Assembly (NCBI GenBank): GCA_030619405.1
Contig: JAUXBK010000102.1
Span: 1-8,886, forward strand
Direction: 5' to 3'
Length of the DNA: 8,886 nucleotides
Source of the DNA: Sedimenticola sp.
Lineage (GTDB): Bacteria; Pseudomonadota; Gammaproteobacteria; Chromatiales; Chromatiaceae
In this document: piece after piece, positions 1 through 5,924 of the stretch
Layout of the letters: every line of letters starts with the position of its first letter
Numbering within the stretch: position 1 is the stretch's first letter
The notes under the pieces: model-generated
Told to the model about the DNA's origin: nothing
Seen by the model: the letters and a program-made list of their open reading frames with translations, nothing else
Databases searched by the model: none
Program-made: the position numbers and the translations under genes

Positions 1-206
1 AGTTTGTAGGCGTCACCCGAAATGGCATCACACCCGTACGCCGCCGTCAGCGAAGCCGTGATACTCAAGAGGCTTTCGGCCAGCACAAAAGCCGCTTCTT
101 CAGCCGTTGTCAGTTTCGGGTTAGGCGCGTTTGTCGGTTCGCTAGCCATAGCCGCCGCGGAAAAGCTCAGCGCCATCAGTGCAATTGTGAGTTTTTTCAG
201 TTTCAT
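1..206 (-). CDS. Small exported protein, N-terminal part only (C-terminus beyond window)
   Basis: I do not recognise the family. The reading frame starts at the ATG whose complement lies at 206-204 and stays open to the window edge (68 full codons), so the gene is truncated by the window and not necessarily broken. The start is supported by an AGAGGA ribosome-binding site 5-6 bases upstream (complement of about 212-217). The N-terminus is a classical Sec signal peptide: MKLKK, a hydrophobic core (LTIALMALSFSAAAMA) and a likely signal peptidase I site after AMA, residue 21. The mature part begins SEPTNAPNPKL, then turns into an Ala/Glu-rich, probably helical stretch (TTAEEAAFVLAESLLSI) with one Cys at residue 59. 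A short GTATC-AAA-GATAC inverted repeat lies in the 5' leader (224-236). Export to the periplasm or beyond is a confident inference; the function is unknown. Confidence 0.75.
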   Translation of the reverse strand, partial: MKLKKLTIALMALSFSAAAMASEPTNAPNPKLTTAEEAAFVLAESLLSITASLTAAYGCDAISGDAYK

Positions 207-237
207 GATTATCCTCTTTTCGTGTATCAAAGATACT

Positions 238-649
238 CTAGTTTTCAAGGCATTCTGCTTCCAGAACGTGTTGTCCATGAAGGCACTTTCTCTGCGATCT
301 CAGGTTATCCCAGAATCCCGCCATGAAATTCTCCTTCATGTCTTCTACATGTGCACATTCGATGCCAAGTTTCCACTCACCCCCTCCTCTGCTCCTGGAA
401 CAAATCGATCTTGCGCACTCCATCACAAAAAAGATCCTGGCCTTTCCGTGAGCTCCAGGATTATCTCCAGCCATTCAGGAATCAGGTTCCGAAATCCCGG
501 GGAGTGGTCGTCGGTTCTGACAGGCCGGGAGAGGAGGGCGGCACGGCCCTGCGAGCCTGTGGGTCCGCTCGCTGCGATTCGAGCACAACCAGGCACGGAA
601 TCTCCAACAGCCCTGCAACCCGATCAATTAATACTTTTATCTTACTGTT
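238..649 (-). pseudogene. Possible decayed coding remnant (three successive minus-strand frames)
   Basis: Read on the minus strand, three short open stretches follow one another in different frames. The first, from about 649 to a stop at 484-482, has no start codon and contains VLIDRVAGLLEIPCLVVLES, which looks protein-like. A second frame continues past this stop and contains PEWLEIILELTERPGSFL, ending at a stop at 425-423. A third then runs to a stop at 238 and contains ECAHVEDMKENFMAGFWDNL. Relay between frames over some 400 bases, without a good start or ribosome-binding site, is what a frameshifted old gene would look like. I do not recognise any family in these pieces. The alternative, equally plausible, is chance open frames in GC-rich non-coding DNA. 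Confidence 0.17.
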
Positions 650-781
650 TTAACTAGTTTTTACGCCTAATACAGATACGGAGTGCTGCAGCTAGACCGA
701 TTCTGAGGTGCGTTTTAGAAGTATTCATACACGGAACGCGCTTCCTGATCGAGGGCCTCGACGACCTGCCACCGAGGAGAA

Positions 782-831
782 CCGACCGTTATCTTAAGAC
801 CCCTCAGCACGATAGGAAAAAGAACGGTCGG
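782..831. repeat. 9-bp perfect inverted repeat with 32-nt spacer
   Basis: CCGACCGTT at 782-790 is matched by AACGGTCGG at 823-831. The arms are perfect and GC-rich, and the spacer is 32 nucleotides. There is no T-run after either arm, so it does not look like a simple intrinsic terminator. It could be a remnant of a transposable element end pair, a structured RNA stem or a protein-binding site; nothing nearby decides among these. Confidence 0.5.
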
Positions 832-1282
832 CAATGCAATGCACGGCCCCCGATTTCCGCACTATCGACAGGGGAACTCGAACACCTTTTTCTGACCAGG
901 AAATGAAGAGTGAAAACACCCGGAAAACATTGGAAACCAGCGACAATGCGCATGCAGTGTAAAAAAAACTGACAGTTCAAGGAGAAATATCCCGTTTTCT
1001 TCCTTAGCGCCGCTACGTTATTCCTTTGCCTGCACATATCTAACTGATACAGCTATCTTTTTTATGAAAATCAGGTGTAAAAAATACCTTACAGCATGGA
1101 TTACCCGCTCGAGGAGGAGGCAGAAAAACAGTTCAAAGCCCAACGAAATTTTCGGATAAGTCCTAGTTTTCAACAGGCAAACACTCTCTCCATGCGCGAG
1201 TTCCGCTGTATAAAAATCTGACACTGAATTTGAGTACAGGAAGAATAAGGGCCTTTTCCCTGAAATAATTTAAAAATAAGAG

Positions 1283-1318
1283 GTCTTTCGTACTCTTCAT
1301 CTCCTTCGTGGTGAAGAG
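1283..1318. repeat. Degenerate CTTCGTGGTGA-type repeat / 7-bp stem
   Basis: CTCTTCA (1293-1299) and TGAAGAG (1312-1318) form a perfect 7-bp inverted repeat, and the segment between them contains CTCCTTCGTGG. From memory this resembles the dispersed 'CTTCGTG..CTTCGTGGTGA' repeats seen in many environmental bacterial genomes. Translated on the minus strand it gives the string HHEGDEEYE, like the HHEGHEEHE typical of those repeats. It appears as a single worn copy. The family assignment is recall, not a search. Confidence 0.35.
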
Positions 1319-1513
1319 CTTGATTAGCTGTCGGTACTCTATTTACGCTATTGAGAATTGCTGGTGGCTTTTTTTCGTTATTGTATCCAGCGAGCACTCA
1401 AGCTATCCTACGCCGCTCATTTAGAGCGTAACGCAGGCGCATTCGACGTTCATACGCCCGCGCCACACAGCCGCGAGTTGATCGCCCGGCCAAAACCCAA
1501 AGAGACATTAAGA

Positions 1514-2440
1514 ATGACGAAATTTCCATCACTTCTCCTTATTATACTCACCACGCTTTTTCTGGCAGTCTGCAGCCAGGGCATCGTGCTCGCTGAAGAG
1601 AGCCAGTCCCAGGGGCCGGCTGCTACGGAGGCACTTTCTGCCCCAGGAGCAGAACCTGGCGAAAAAGAGGCGATGGCCTGGGTCAATGGAGAGCCCATCA
1701 CCCGGACCATCTTCTCCCAGTACTTTTTCGACCGAACCAAACGACTGCCTGGGGGGGATATTCCGGCCAAACAATATTCCCAGCTGCTCGGCCAGCTGGT
1801 CAATTCCCTGATCCTGAGCCAGGAGGCGGCAAAAAACGGGCTCGACCAGAAGCCCTCGGTCACGGCCAAACTGGAACTGTTGCGCTGGGAGGTTCTCACC
1901 CAGGCCGCGATCCAGGATTACGTCAGAAAGACCAACCCGAGCGACGAGGAGCTGAAAGCCCTCTATGCAAAGAAATATTCCGGGCCGCCTGCGCTGGAAT
2001 ACAAGGCCCGGCATATTCTGCTGAAGGCAGAGGACGAGGAACAGGCAAAGCACCTCATCCAGGAACTGGACCAGGGGGCGGACTTTGCGGAGCTCGCAAA
2101 GAAAAACTCCACCGGCCCGACCGCGTCTGCCGGTGGCGACCTCGGGTGGTTCGGACCCGACAGCATGGTCAAACCTTTCACAGAGGCGGTGCAGACCTTG
2201 GAAAAAGGCGGTTACAGCAAGGCGCCGGTAAAGACCCAGTTCGGGTGGCATGTCATCCTGCTCGAGGAGAGCCGGGAGATCCCGCACCCGGATTTCGAGG
2301 CCGTGCGCAAGGAGCTCGTGGTCAGTTATCAGCAGCAGGCCCTGAAAGCGTACTTGAAGGGGCTGACGGAAAAGGCCGACATCAAGATGAACCCGAAGTT
2401 CGTGAAGAAGGCTGAATCTAAAGAAAGCAAAGTCGAATAA
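1514..2440 (+). CDS. Exported parvulin-type peptidyl-prolyl cis-trans isomerase (SurA/PrsA-like)
   Basis: Catalyses cis-trans isomerisation of prolyl bonds, acting as a folding factor outside the cytoplasm. The 308-residue protein starts MTKFPSLLLI with a signal peptide; the likely signal peptidase I site is after VLA (residue 27). A lipobox is poor: the sequence before Cys20 is LAV. A low-complexity Ala/Glu/Pro linker (28-52) leads to a SurA_N-like helical segment beginning AMAWVNGEPITRTIFSQYF (54-72). The parvulin (rotamase) domain spans about 162-253, with YKARHILLK, FAELAKKNS, GGDLGWF and the closing TQFGWHVILLEE. A Lys-rich tail ends in KESKVE. I chose the ATG at 1514 because the same frame upstream to 1358 encodes a signal-less, arginine-rich extension. 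A GAG-containing weak ribosome-binding site lies about 10 bases before 1514. The gene stands alone, facing yicC convergently across a repeat element. Its client proteins are unknown. Confidence 0.88.
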   Translation: MTKFPSLLLIILTTLFLAVCSQGIVLAEESQSQGPAATEALSAPGAEPGEKEAMAWVNGEPITRTIFSQYFFDRTKRLPGGDIPAKQYSQLLGQLVNSLILSQEAAKNGLDQKPSVTAKLELLRWEVLTQAAIQDYVRKTNPSDEELKALYAKKYSGPPALEYKARHILLKAEDEEQAKHLIQELDQGADFAELAKKNSTGPTASAGGDLGWFGPDSMVKPFTEAVQTLEKGGYSKAPVKTQFGWHVILLEESREIPHPDFEAVRKELVVSYQQQALKAYLKGLTEKADIKMNPKFVKKAESKESKVE

Positions 2441-2444
2441 GCGG

Positions 2445-2726
2445 GGGCATACCCCATACCGTTACCCATATCTCGCTACTAATATATCTCACACGGAGGC
2501 ATGGAGACACGAAGTAAAAAATATCGAAAAACAAAAGCCTACAGTGGGTGCGAAGCTGCATTCTCACAACAGGCCAGTGCATATGTCACAACTAAAAAAC
2601 ATCCTGCACTGGCTCAGCATCTTGATAATGATGCAACTCACTGTTTTTTTCCTCTTCGTGCCTCCGTGTCTCCGTGTGAGGTAACTCTTTGCTTGCCGAG
2701 ATATGGGTAAAGGTATGGGCATACCC
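2445..2726. mobile_element. Nested palindromic, MITE-like element, about 282 bp, non-coding
   Basis: The outer arms, 2453-2475 and 2697-2719, are 23 bp with one mismatch (CCCATACC, one variable base, then TTACCCATATCTCG). Looser pairing continues to about 2445 and 2726. Inner arms 2488-2514 and 2654-2680 are 27 bp with three mismatches, starting CTCACACGGA and ending CACGAAG. A third pair (ACAGTGGGT at 2541-2549 against the complement of AACTCACTGT at 2635-2644) and a perfect 9-bp core stem (GCCAGTGCA 2573-2581, TGCACTGGC 2605-2613) continue towards the centre. A T7 run (2644-2650) overlaps the end of the third stem. The whole element begins 4 bp after the isomerase stop, lacks a credible ORF and could fold into one long hairpin. 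It may double as a terminator between the convergent isomerase and yicC genes. No clear target duplication is visible. Confidence 0.75.
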
Positions 2727-2728
2727 GG

Positions 2729-2754
2729 ATCGGCACTCCGGCTCCTGTGCCGAT
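2729..2754. repeat. Perfect 8-bp stem hairpin downstream of yicC
   Basis: ATCGGCAC (2729-2736) pairs with GTGCCGAT (2747-2754) around a 10-base loop. It lies just outside the MITE-like element and about 120 bases past the yicC stop on the minus strand. There is no adjacent T-run on either strand, so a classical terminator is not supported. It may be another repeat remnant. Confidence 0.5.
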
Positions 2755-2820
2755 TCATGAGCTACCGGTCCAGGGGGTGTCCAAGGATGGTACCAGGCAG
2801 CGCCGGAGCGCTACGGGGTG

Positions 2821-2845
2821 CGTTCCCACGCGGCGCGTGGGAACG
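2821..2845. repeat. REP-like hairpin, 11-bp perfect stem (CGTTCCCACGC family)
   Basis: CGTTCCCACGC at 2821-2831 pairs perfectly with GCGTGGGAACG at 2835-2845 around a 3-base loop. The same stem core, GTTCCCACGC/GCGTGGGAAC, recurs at 6718-6741, so this is a dispersed family and not a local accident. It lies 28 bases past the yicC stop codon, in its 3' transcript, where REP-type hairpins often protect or end mRNAs. The missing U-tract argues against a simple intrinsic terminator. A 5-bp stem (AGCGC/GCGCT, about 2800-2813) lies just beside it. Confidence 0.8.
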
Positions 2846-2872
2846 AGGTCCTTGGCCCTCGGTCCTGCTTTC

Positions 2873-3739
2873 CTATTCTATATTCTGTACCTGCTCGCGG
2901 ATCTGTTCGATCAGTACCTTGAGCTCCACGCCGACCCGGGTCACCGCCACGTCGTTGGACTTGGATGTGAGGGTGTTGGCCTCCCGGTTGAGCTCCTGCA
3001 TCAGAAAATCGAGCCGACGGCCGACCGGCTCGTCCCGTTGTAATACGGTCTCCACCTCGCCCAGGTGGGCCTGCAGGCGATCCATCTCCTCGTCCACATC
3101 CAGTCGCTGGGCCAGCAGCGCCATCTCCTGCTCCAGACGCCCCTGGTCCAGTTCCTCACTCACCTCGGCCAGGCGGGCGAACAGCCGGTCTCTCACCCCC
3201 TGCAACACCCGCGGCATCAGTTCACGTGCCTTCGACACCTGCTGGCGCATGGCGGCGCAACGCTGAACGATCAGCTCGGCCAGCCGGGCCCCTTCCCGCT
3301 CCCGCGCCTGGATCAGACCGTCGATGGCCTGTTCCAGCAGTTCTCCGGCCCGGCGCTGTATCGGTGTCAGGTCCTGTTCTTCCAGCTCGATGACCCCCGG
3401 CCAGCGCAGGATATCGATGGAGCGCGGTGAGGTCCTTTCATGCAGCATGCGCCCGATGTGCGCCGCCGCATCGATGATCTGGGTCGCAAAGCGTTCATTG
3501 ACCCTGACCCCTGCCGTGGCATCGCTGGAAGGGGAGAAGCGCAATACACAATCGATCTTTCCACGCCCCAGGCGCCTCGACAGCTGCTCCCGGACCACCG
3601 GATCGAGGGAACGCAACTCCTCCGGGAAACGAAGCATGACCTCGAGATAACGGTGGTTGACCGAGCGGATCTCCCAGATCAGTTCGCCGTGTTCATCCTT
3701 GGTCCGCGCCCGGGAGAACGCGGTCATACTGCGGATCAT
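2873..3739 (-). CDS. yicC: YicC family endoribonuclease
   Basis: A 288-residue protein of the YicC/YloC family, full length for the family. E. coli YicC is reported to be an RNA endonuclease that acts on small RNAs such as RyhB; transfer of that activity here is by homology. The N-terminal domain begins MIRSMTAFSR and contains WEIRSVNHRYLE (22-33) and LRFPEELR (36-43). The hallmark C-terminal domain carries RLEQEMALLAQRLDVDEEMD (201-220), then GRRLDFLMQELNREANTL (240-257) and SNDVAVTRVGVELKVLIEQI (261-280). The start matches the family's usual MIRSMTA opening. GGAGA lies 10 bases before it on the minus strand. The gene is divergent from the kinase-phosphatase-rph operon. In many gammaproteobacteria yicC sits by gmk; gmk is not found here, and the next gene downstream is a convergent isomerase behind repeats. 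Confidence 0.95.
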   Translation of the reverse strand: MIRSMTAFSRARTKDEHGELIWEIRSVNHRYLEVMLRFPEELRSLDPVVREQLSRRLGRGKIDCVLRFSPSSDATAGVRVNERFATQIIDAAAHIGRMLHERTSPRSIDILRWPGVIELEEQDLTPIQRRAGELLEQAIDGLIQAREREGARLAELIVQRCAAMRQQVSKARELMPRVLQGVRDRLFARLAEVSEELDQGRLEQEMALLAQRLDVDEEMDRLQAHLGEVETVLQRDEPVGRRLDFLMQELNREANTLTSKSNDVAVTRVGVELKVLIEQIREQVQNIE

Positions 3740-3876
3740 ATTGTTAATCTCTCCATGTTATGGCGTATTCCGTATTTCACTACAGTACACTAAATATCAG
3801 AGGGAAACTAACTCCGCCATACAGCCACGAACAGGCGTATTCAATTAGTCATGAATCAGCCGATACCTTCCATAAT

Positions 3877-3889
3877 CAAGGTAACCTTG
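3877..3889. promoter_or_regulatory. 13-bp palindrome directly before the kinase start
   Basis: CAAGGT-A-ACCTTG is a perfect 6-bp inverted repeat around one central base. It ends seven bases before the kinase ATG and includes the only AAGG that could serve as ribosome-binding site. It lies in the 157-bp divergent yicC/kinase intergenic region, where I see no convincing -35/-10 pair for either gene. It could be an operator for a dimeric regulator. An RNA hairpin is less likely because the single-base centre leaves almost no loop. Confidence 0.35.
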
Positions 3890-3896
3890 CGTCTCC

Positions 3897-4832
3897 ATGC
3901 CTAACCCTCGAACAAGCCTCGCCCCTGGCACCGTCATAGACTGCTACGCCATTATCAGACTGATCGGGAGCGGCGGTTTCAGCCTCATCTATCTGGCTCA
4001 GGACGAAGAGACCCGGGAGCGGGTGGTGATCAAGGAGTATCTGCCGAGAGAACTGGCCCGCCGAGGTGAGCGGCAGCAGATCGAGATCAGCGGCCAGGAG
4101 GCTTTCGACACCTTCAACCGGGGGAAGAAACTCTTCTATCTGGAGGCAAAGGCCCTGACCACCCTGCGACACCCCAATATCGTCGACGTGCTCACCTTCT
4201 TTCTGGCCAACAATACCGCCTATCTGGTGATGAAATATGAACCGGGCAGGAATCTGGGGAACTACATCAAACGGCACAAAGGGAGACTGAGCAGCAACTT
4301 CCTGCTTACGGTGTTTCCTCCCGTGCTGGACGCCCTCAGCCTGATCCACTCCCACGGGCAGCTGCACCTGGATATCAAACCGGGCAACGTCCACCTGCGC
4401 CCCGGCGGTAACCCCCTGCTGCTCGACTTCGGCGCGGTGCACCAGTTTGCCACCAGCCGGCGCGGACAGAGCGCGCAGGTGGTGACATCGGGTTTCTCGC
4501 CGGTGGAACAGTACTACTCGTCCGGTTACGTCGGCCCCTGGAGCGACGTGTACGCGATCGGTGCCAGTATGCGTGCCTGCATGGAAGGTCACCCCCCCCC
4601 TTCGGCCATAGAGAGACACGCCCGGGACAAGATGCGCTCGGCCCTCTCCCGGTTCAGGAAACATTACCCGAGACAGCTGCTGGAAGTGGTGGACTGGGCC
4701 ATGGAAGTAGACCCCTTACTGCGCCCCCAGGATGCCGGCAGTATGCTGAAGGCACTGCTCGACGGATCTGACCGCCCGGAACCCGACAGCAACCACAGCA
4801 GACTCGAGCGTGGGCAGGGAGAGCCGGGATGA
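3897..4832 (+). CDS. Hanks-type Ser/Thr protein kinase, cytoplasmic, non-RD type
   Basis: Transfers phosphate from ATP to Ser/Thr residues of unknown targets. In 311 residues the kinase core is essentially complete. It has the glycine loop GSGGFS (24-29), the ATP-anchoring Lys46 in VVIKEYLP, the likely alpha-C Glu83 (YLEAKAL) and the catalytic loop HLDIKPGN (157-164) with Asp159 and Asn164. The metal-binding DFG lies at 177-179, an APE-like SPVEQY at 201-206, and WSDVYAIG (215-222) contains the F-helix Asp217. The residue before catalytic Asp is Leu, not Arg (HLD, not HRD), so activation by activation-loop phosphorylation is not expected. No transmembrane segment, PASTA or FHA domain follows; the tail after about 290 is short, charged and probably disordered. 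The ribosome-binding site is weak (AAGG 14 bases upstream). It is the first gene of a plus-strand operon with a PP2C phosphatase and rph. Confidence 0.93.
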   Translation: MPNPRTSLAPGTVIDCYAIIRLIGSGGFSLIYLAQDEETRERVVIKEYLPRELARRGERQQIEISGQEAFDTFNRGKKLFYLEAKALTTLRHPNIVDVLTFFLANNTAYLVMKYEPGRNLGNYIKRHKGRLSSNFLLTVFPPVLDALSLIHSHGQLHLDIKPGNVHLRPGGNPLLLDFGAVHQFATSRRGQSAQVVTSGFSPVEQYYSSGYVGPWSDVYAIGASMRACMEGHPPPSAIERHARDKMRSALSRFRKHYPRQLLEVVDWAMEVDPLLRPQDAGSMLKALLDGSDRPEPDSNHSRLERGQGEPG

Positions 4833-4836
4833 GACG

Positions 4837-5049
4837 TAGGAGCCTGTCCGAGAATAGAGAGCCTACTCGGCAATTGCTCCTGCATTGCTCTAACTACCTA
4901 CATCCATGTAGGCGTGCGGAAAAGCCATTTCGGCCCATTTTTCCGCTCATTCTCGTAAAATATGAGTAACTATTCGCCTCAAATGACCGAAAAAATGGAC
5001 TCAAAATGGCTTCCCCTCGCTACGGCTTCTATCCTTGGACAGGCTCCTA
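4837..5049. mobile_element. 213-bp palindromic MITE-like element between kinase and phosphatase genes
   Basis: The terminal arms, TAGGAGCCTGTCC.. at 4837-4858 and the matching ..GGACAGGCTCCTA at 5028-5049, are 22-bp inverted repeats with two mismatches. An inner, looser pair follows: AAGCCATTT (4922-4930) with AAATGGCTT (5004-5012), plus CCATTTTT-type stretches on both sides. A separate perfect 7-bp stem, CCTACAT/ATGTAGG (4897-4912), sits in the left half. Both ends carry TA, compatible with a TA target duplication as made by IS630/Tc1-mariner transposases; this is inference, since TA also fits the repeat itself. The element has no transposase. It starts 4 bp after the kinase stop and its right half is open in the phosphatase frame. 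Confidence 0.75.
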
Positions 5050-5924
5050 AGCAGAGATATGAAACCGGGGGGAACAGTCGGGTGGGAGACCGGCGTAACA
5101 ACCAGGACCGGTATATCTGCGCCCGCTCCGGCGACGCCGTAATGCTCTGTCTGGGGGATGGCATGGGTGGCCACCCGCGGGGGGAGGATGCCGCCCGGAT
5201 ACTGATCGAAAAGAGCAGTCGACTACTGGATCGGGCCGCGAAACCGATCGCCGACCCAGCGCGTTTTCTGGAACGACTGATGCTGGAGAGCCACCTGGCG
5301 ATCCGACGCTTCGGGCAACGGCAGAGCCCCCCCATCGACCCCAGGACCACCGCAGTGGCGGCCCTGATCCAGGACGATACCGCCTACTGGGCCCACGCGG
5401 GGGACAGTCGCCTCTACGTGTTCCGCCAGGGTGCGACGATATCCCAGACCACAGACCACTCCTACGTCGAACGTCTGCGGCGCCACGGCATCATCACCGA
5501 CCGACAGAAACAGACCCACCCTCAACGCAACTTCGTCACCCGCTGTCTGGGAGGAAGTTCCGCCCTGCCGGAAGTGGAACAGGGACAGTGCCGTCTGCAG
5601 GGTGGGGATATACTGATGCTCTGTTCCGACGGACTCTGGTCCAGTGTCGGCCAGACATCGATGAGCGAGACTCTGCGCAGTGGGCTCCCGCTGGCCCAGG
5701 CAACCCGCGCGCTGACAGAAGAGGCCGCCAATGCCGCCTTCCCGGAGAGCGACAATGTTACTGTCATCGCCTTGAGAGTACACTCGTCGAGCGGCAGGAT
5801 GGGGGCGAAGAGGACCGAAGAAGCCCCTTCGGCCCGGCAACCCGTTGACCTGCAGACCGCCATCGCTGAACTTCAAACTGCCATCGAATCCTTCGAAGCC
5901 GAAAAGCAACAGGAGAAATCATGA
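4962..5924 (+). CDS. PP2C-family Ser/Thr protein phosphatase
   Basis: Metal-dependent phosphatase (PPM/PP2C) that removes phosphate from Ser/Thr, presumably countering the adjacent kinase. With the start at 4962 it has 320 residues. Metal-site motifs are all present: RRNNQDRY with Asp49, GDGMGGH (65-71) with Asp66, CSDGLW (221-226) with Asp223 and ESDNVT (262-267) with Asp264. AHAGDSRLYVF (144-154) is the conserved central strand. After the domain a helical, Glu/Gln-rich tail (about 294-318) is extra. Native-looking sequence begins at RYETGGNSR (32-40), which resembles the first strand of PstP-like phosphatases. The approximately 30 residues before it are encoded by the inserted palindromic element. 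In-frame ATGs exist only at 4962, 4983 and 4995, none with a good ribosome-binding site. A GTG at 5082 follows GGGGGGAA but would remove the first strand. So the start is uncertain while the gene call is firm. It overlaps rph by ATGA. Confidence 0.93.
   Translation: MSNYSPQMTEKMDSKWLPLATASILGQAPKQRYETGGNSRVGDRRNNQDRYICARSGDAVMLCLGDGMGGHPRGEDAARILIEKSSRLLDRAAKPIADPARFLERLMLESHLAIRRFGQRQSPPIDPRTTAVAALIQDDTAYWAHAGDSRLYVFRQGATISQTTDHSYVERLRRHGIITDRQKQTHPQRNFVTRCLGGSSALPEVEQGQCRLQGGDILMLCSDGLWSSVGQTSMSETLRSGLPLAQATRALTEEAANAAFPESDNVTVIALRVHSSSGRMGAKRTEEAPSARQPVDLQTAIAELQTAIESFEAEKQQEKS
5911..5924 (+). promoter_or_regulatory. RBS and ATGA stop-start overlap coupling phosphatase to rph
   Basis: AGGAG at 5911-5915 lies five bases before the rph ATG at 5921, and the phosphatase TGA shares the ATGA at 5921-5924. 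A strong Shine-Dalgarno site inside the upstream gene with a 4-bp overlap indicates one transcript and probable translational coupling. It also fixes the rph start. Confidence 0.8.

Larger units (their letters stand above)
207..1513. other. Gene-poor 1.3-kb intergenic region, AT-richer in its right half
   Basis: No frame here combines a ribosome-binding site, a plausible start and protein-like composition. The left part (about 238-650) is GC-rich and may hold a decayed minus-strand gene, described separately. The right part (about 660-1400) is visibly AT-richer than the neighbouring genes, with homopolymer runs such as A8 around 961-968 and T7 around 1369-1375. It contains a 9-bp inverted repeat (782-831) and a hairpin-like remnant (1283-1318). 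The promoter of the downstream isomerase must lie in the final part, but I see no convincing -35/-10 pair. The base composition and lack of genes fit an old insertion or gene-decay zone; this is inference. Confidence 0.6.

Noticed and set aside
22..657. 211-codon open frame on the plus strand
   Set aside because: It runs antisense to the well-supported signal-peptide gene at its left end, has no ribosome-binding site, and shows low-complexity, non-family sequence after that.
1018..1397. Two overlapping minus-strand frames of 68 and 75 codons
   Set aside because: No ribosome-binding site and no recognisable domains. The second includes a translated repeat remnant, and both lie in the AT-rich non-coding stretch.
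1358..1513. 52-residue N-terminal extension of the isomerase from an upstream ATG
   Set aside because: It would bury the signal peptide behind an arginine-rich, unlikely leader; the ATG at 1514 gives a standard exported protein.
1529..2287. 252-codon minus-strand frame opposite the isomerase
   Set aside because: Shadow of a well-supported parvulin gene in GC-rich DNA.
2501..2758. Short frames on both strands inside and beside the palindromic element
   Set aside because: Their translations are simply the inverted-repeat arms and hairpins read as codons; no ribosome-binding sites.
3876..4664. 262-codon minus-strand frame opposite the kinase
   Set aside because: His/Gly/Gln-rich shadow translation; all kinase motifs are on the plus strand.
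5059..5061. ATG at 5059 as alternative phosphatase start
   Set aside because: It is out of frame with the PP2C motifs.
5223..5909. 228-codon minus-strand frame opposite the phosphatase
   Set aside because: Antisense shadow with no motifs; PP2C metal-binding motifs are intact on the plus strand.
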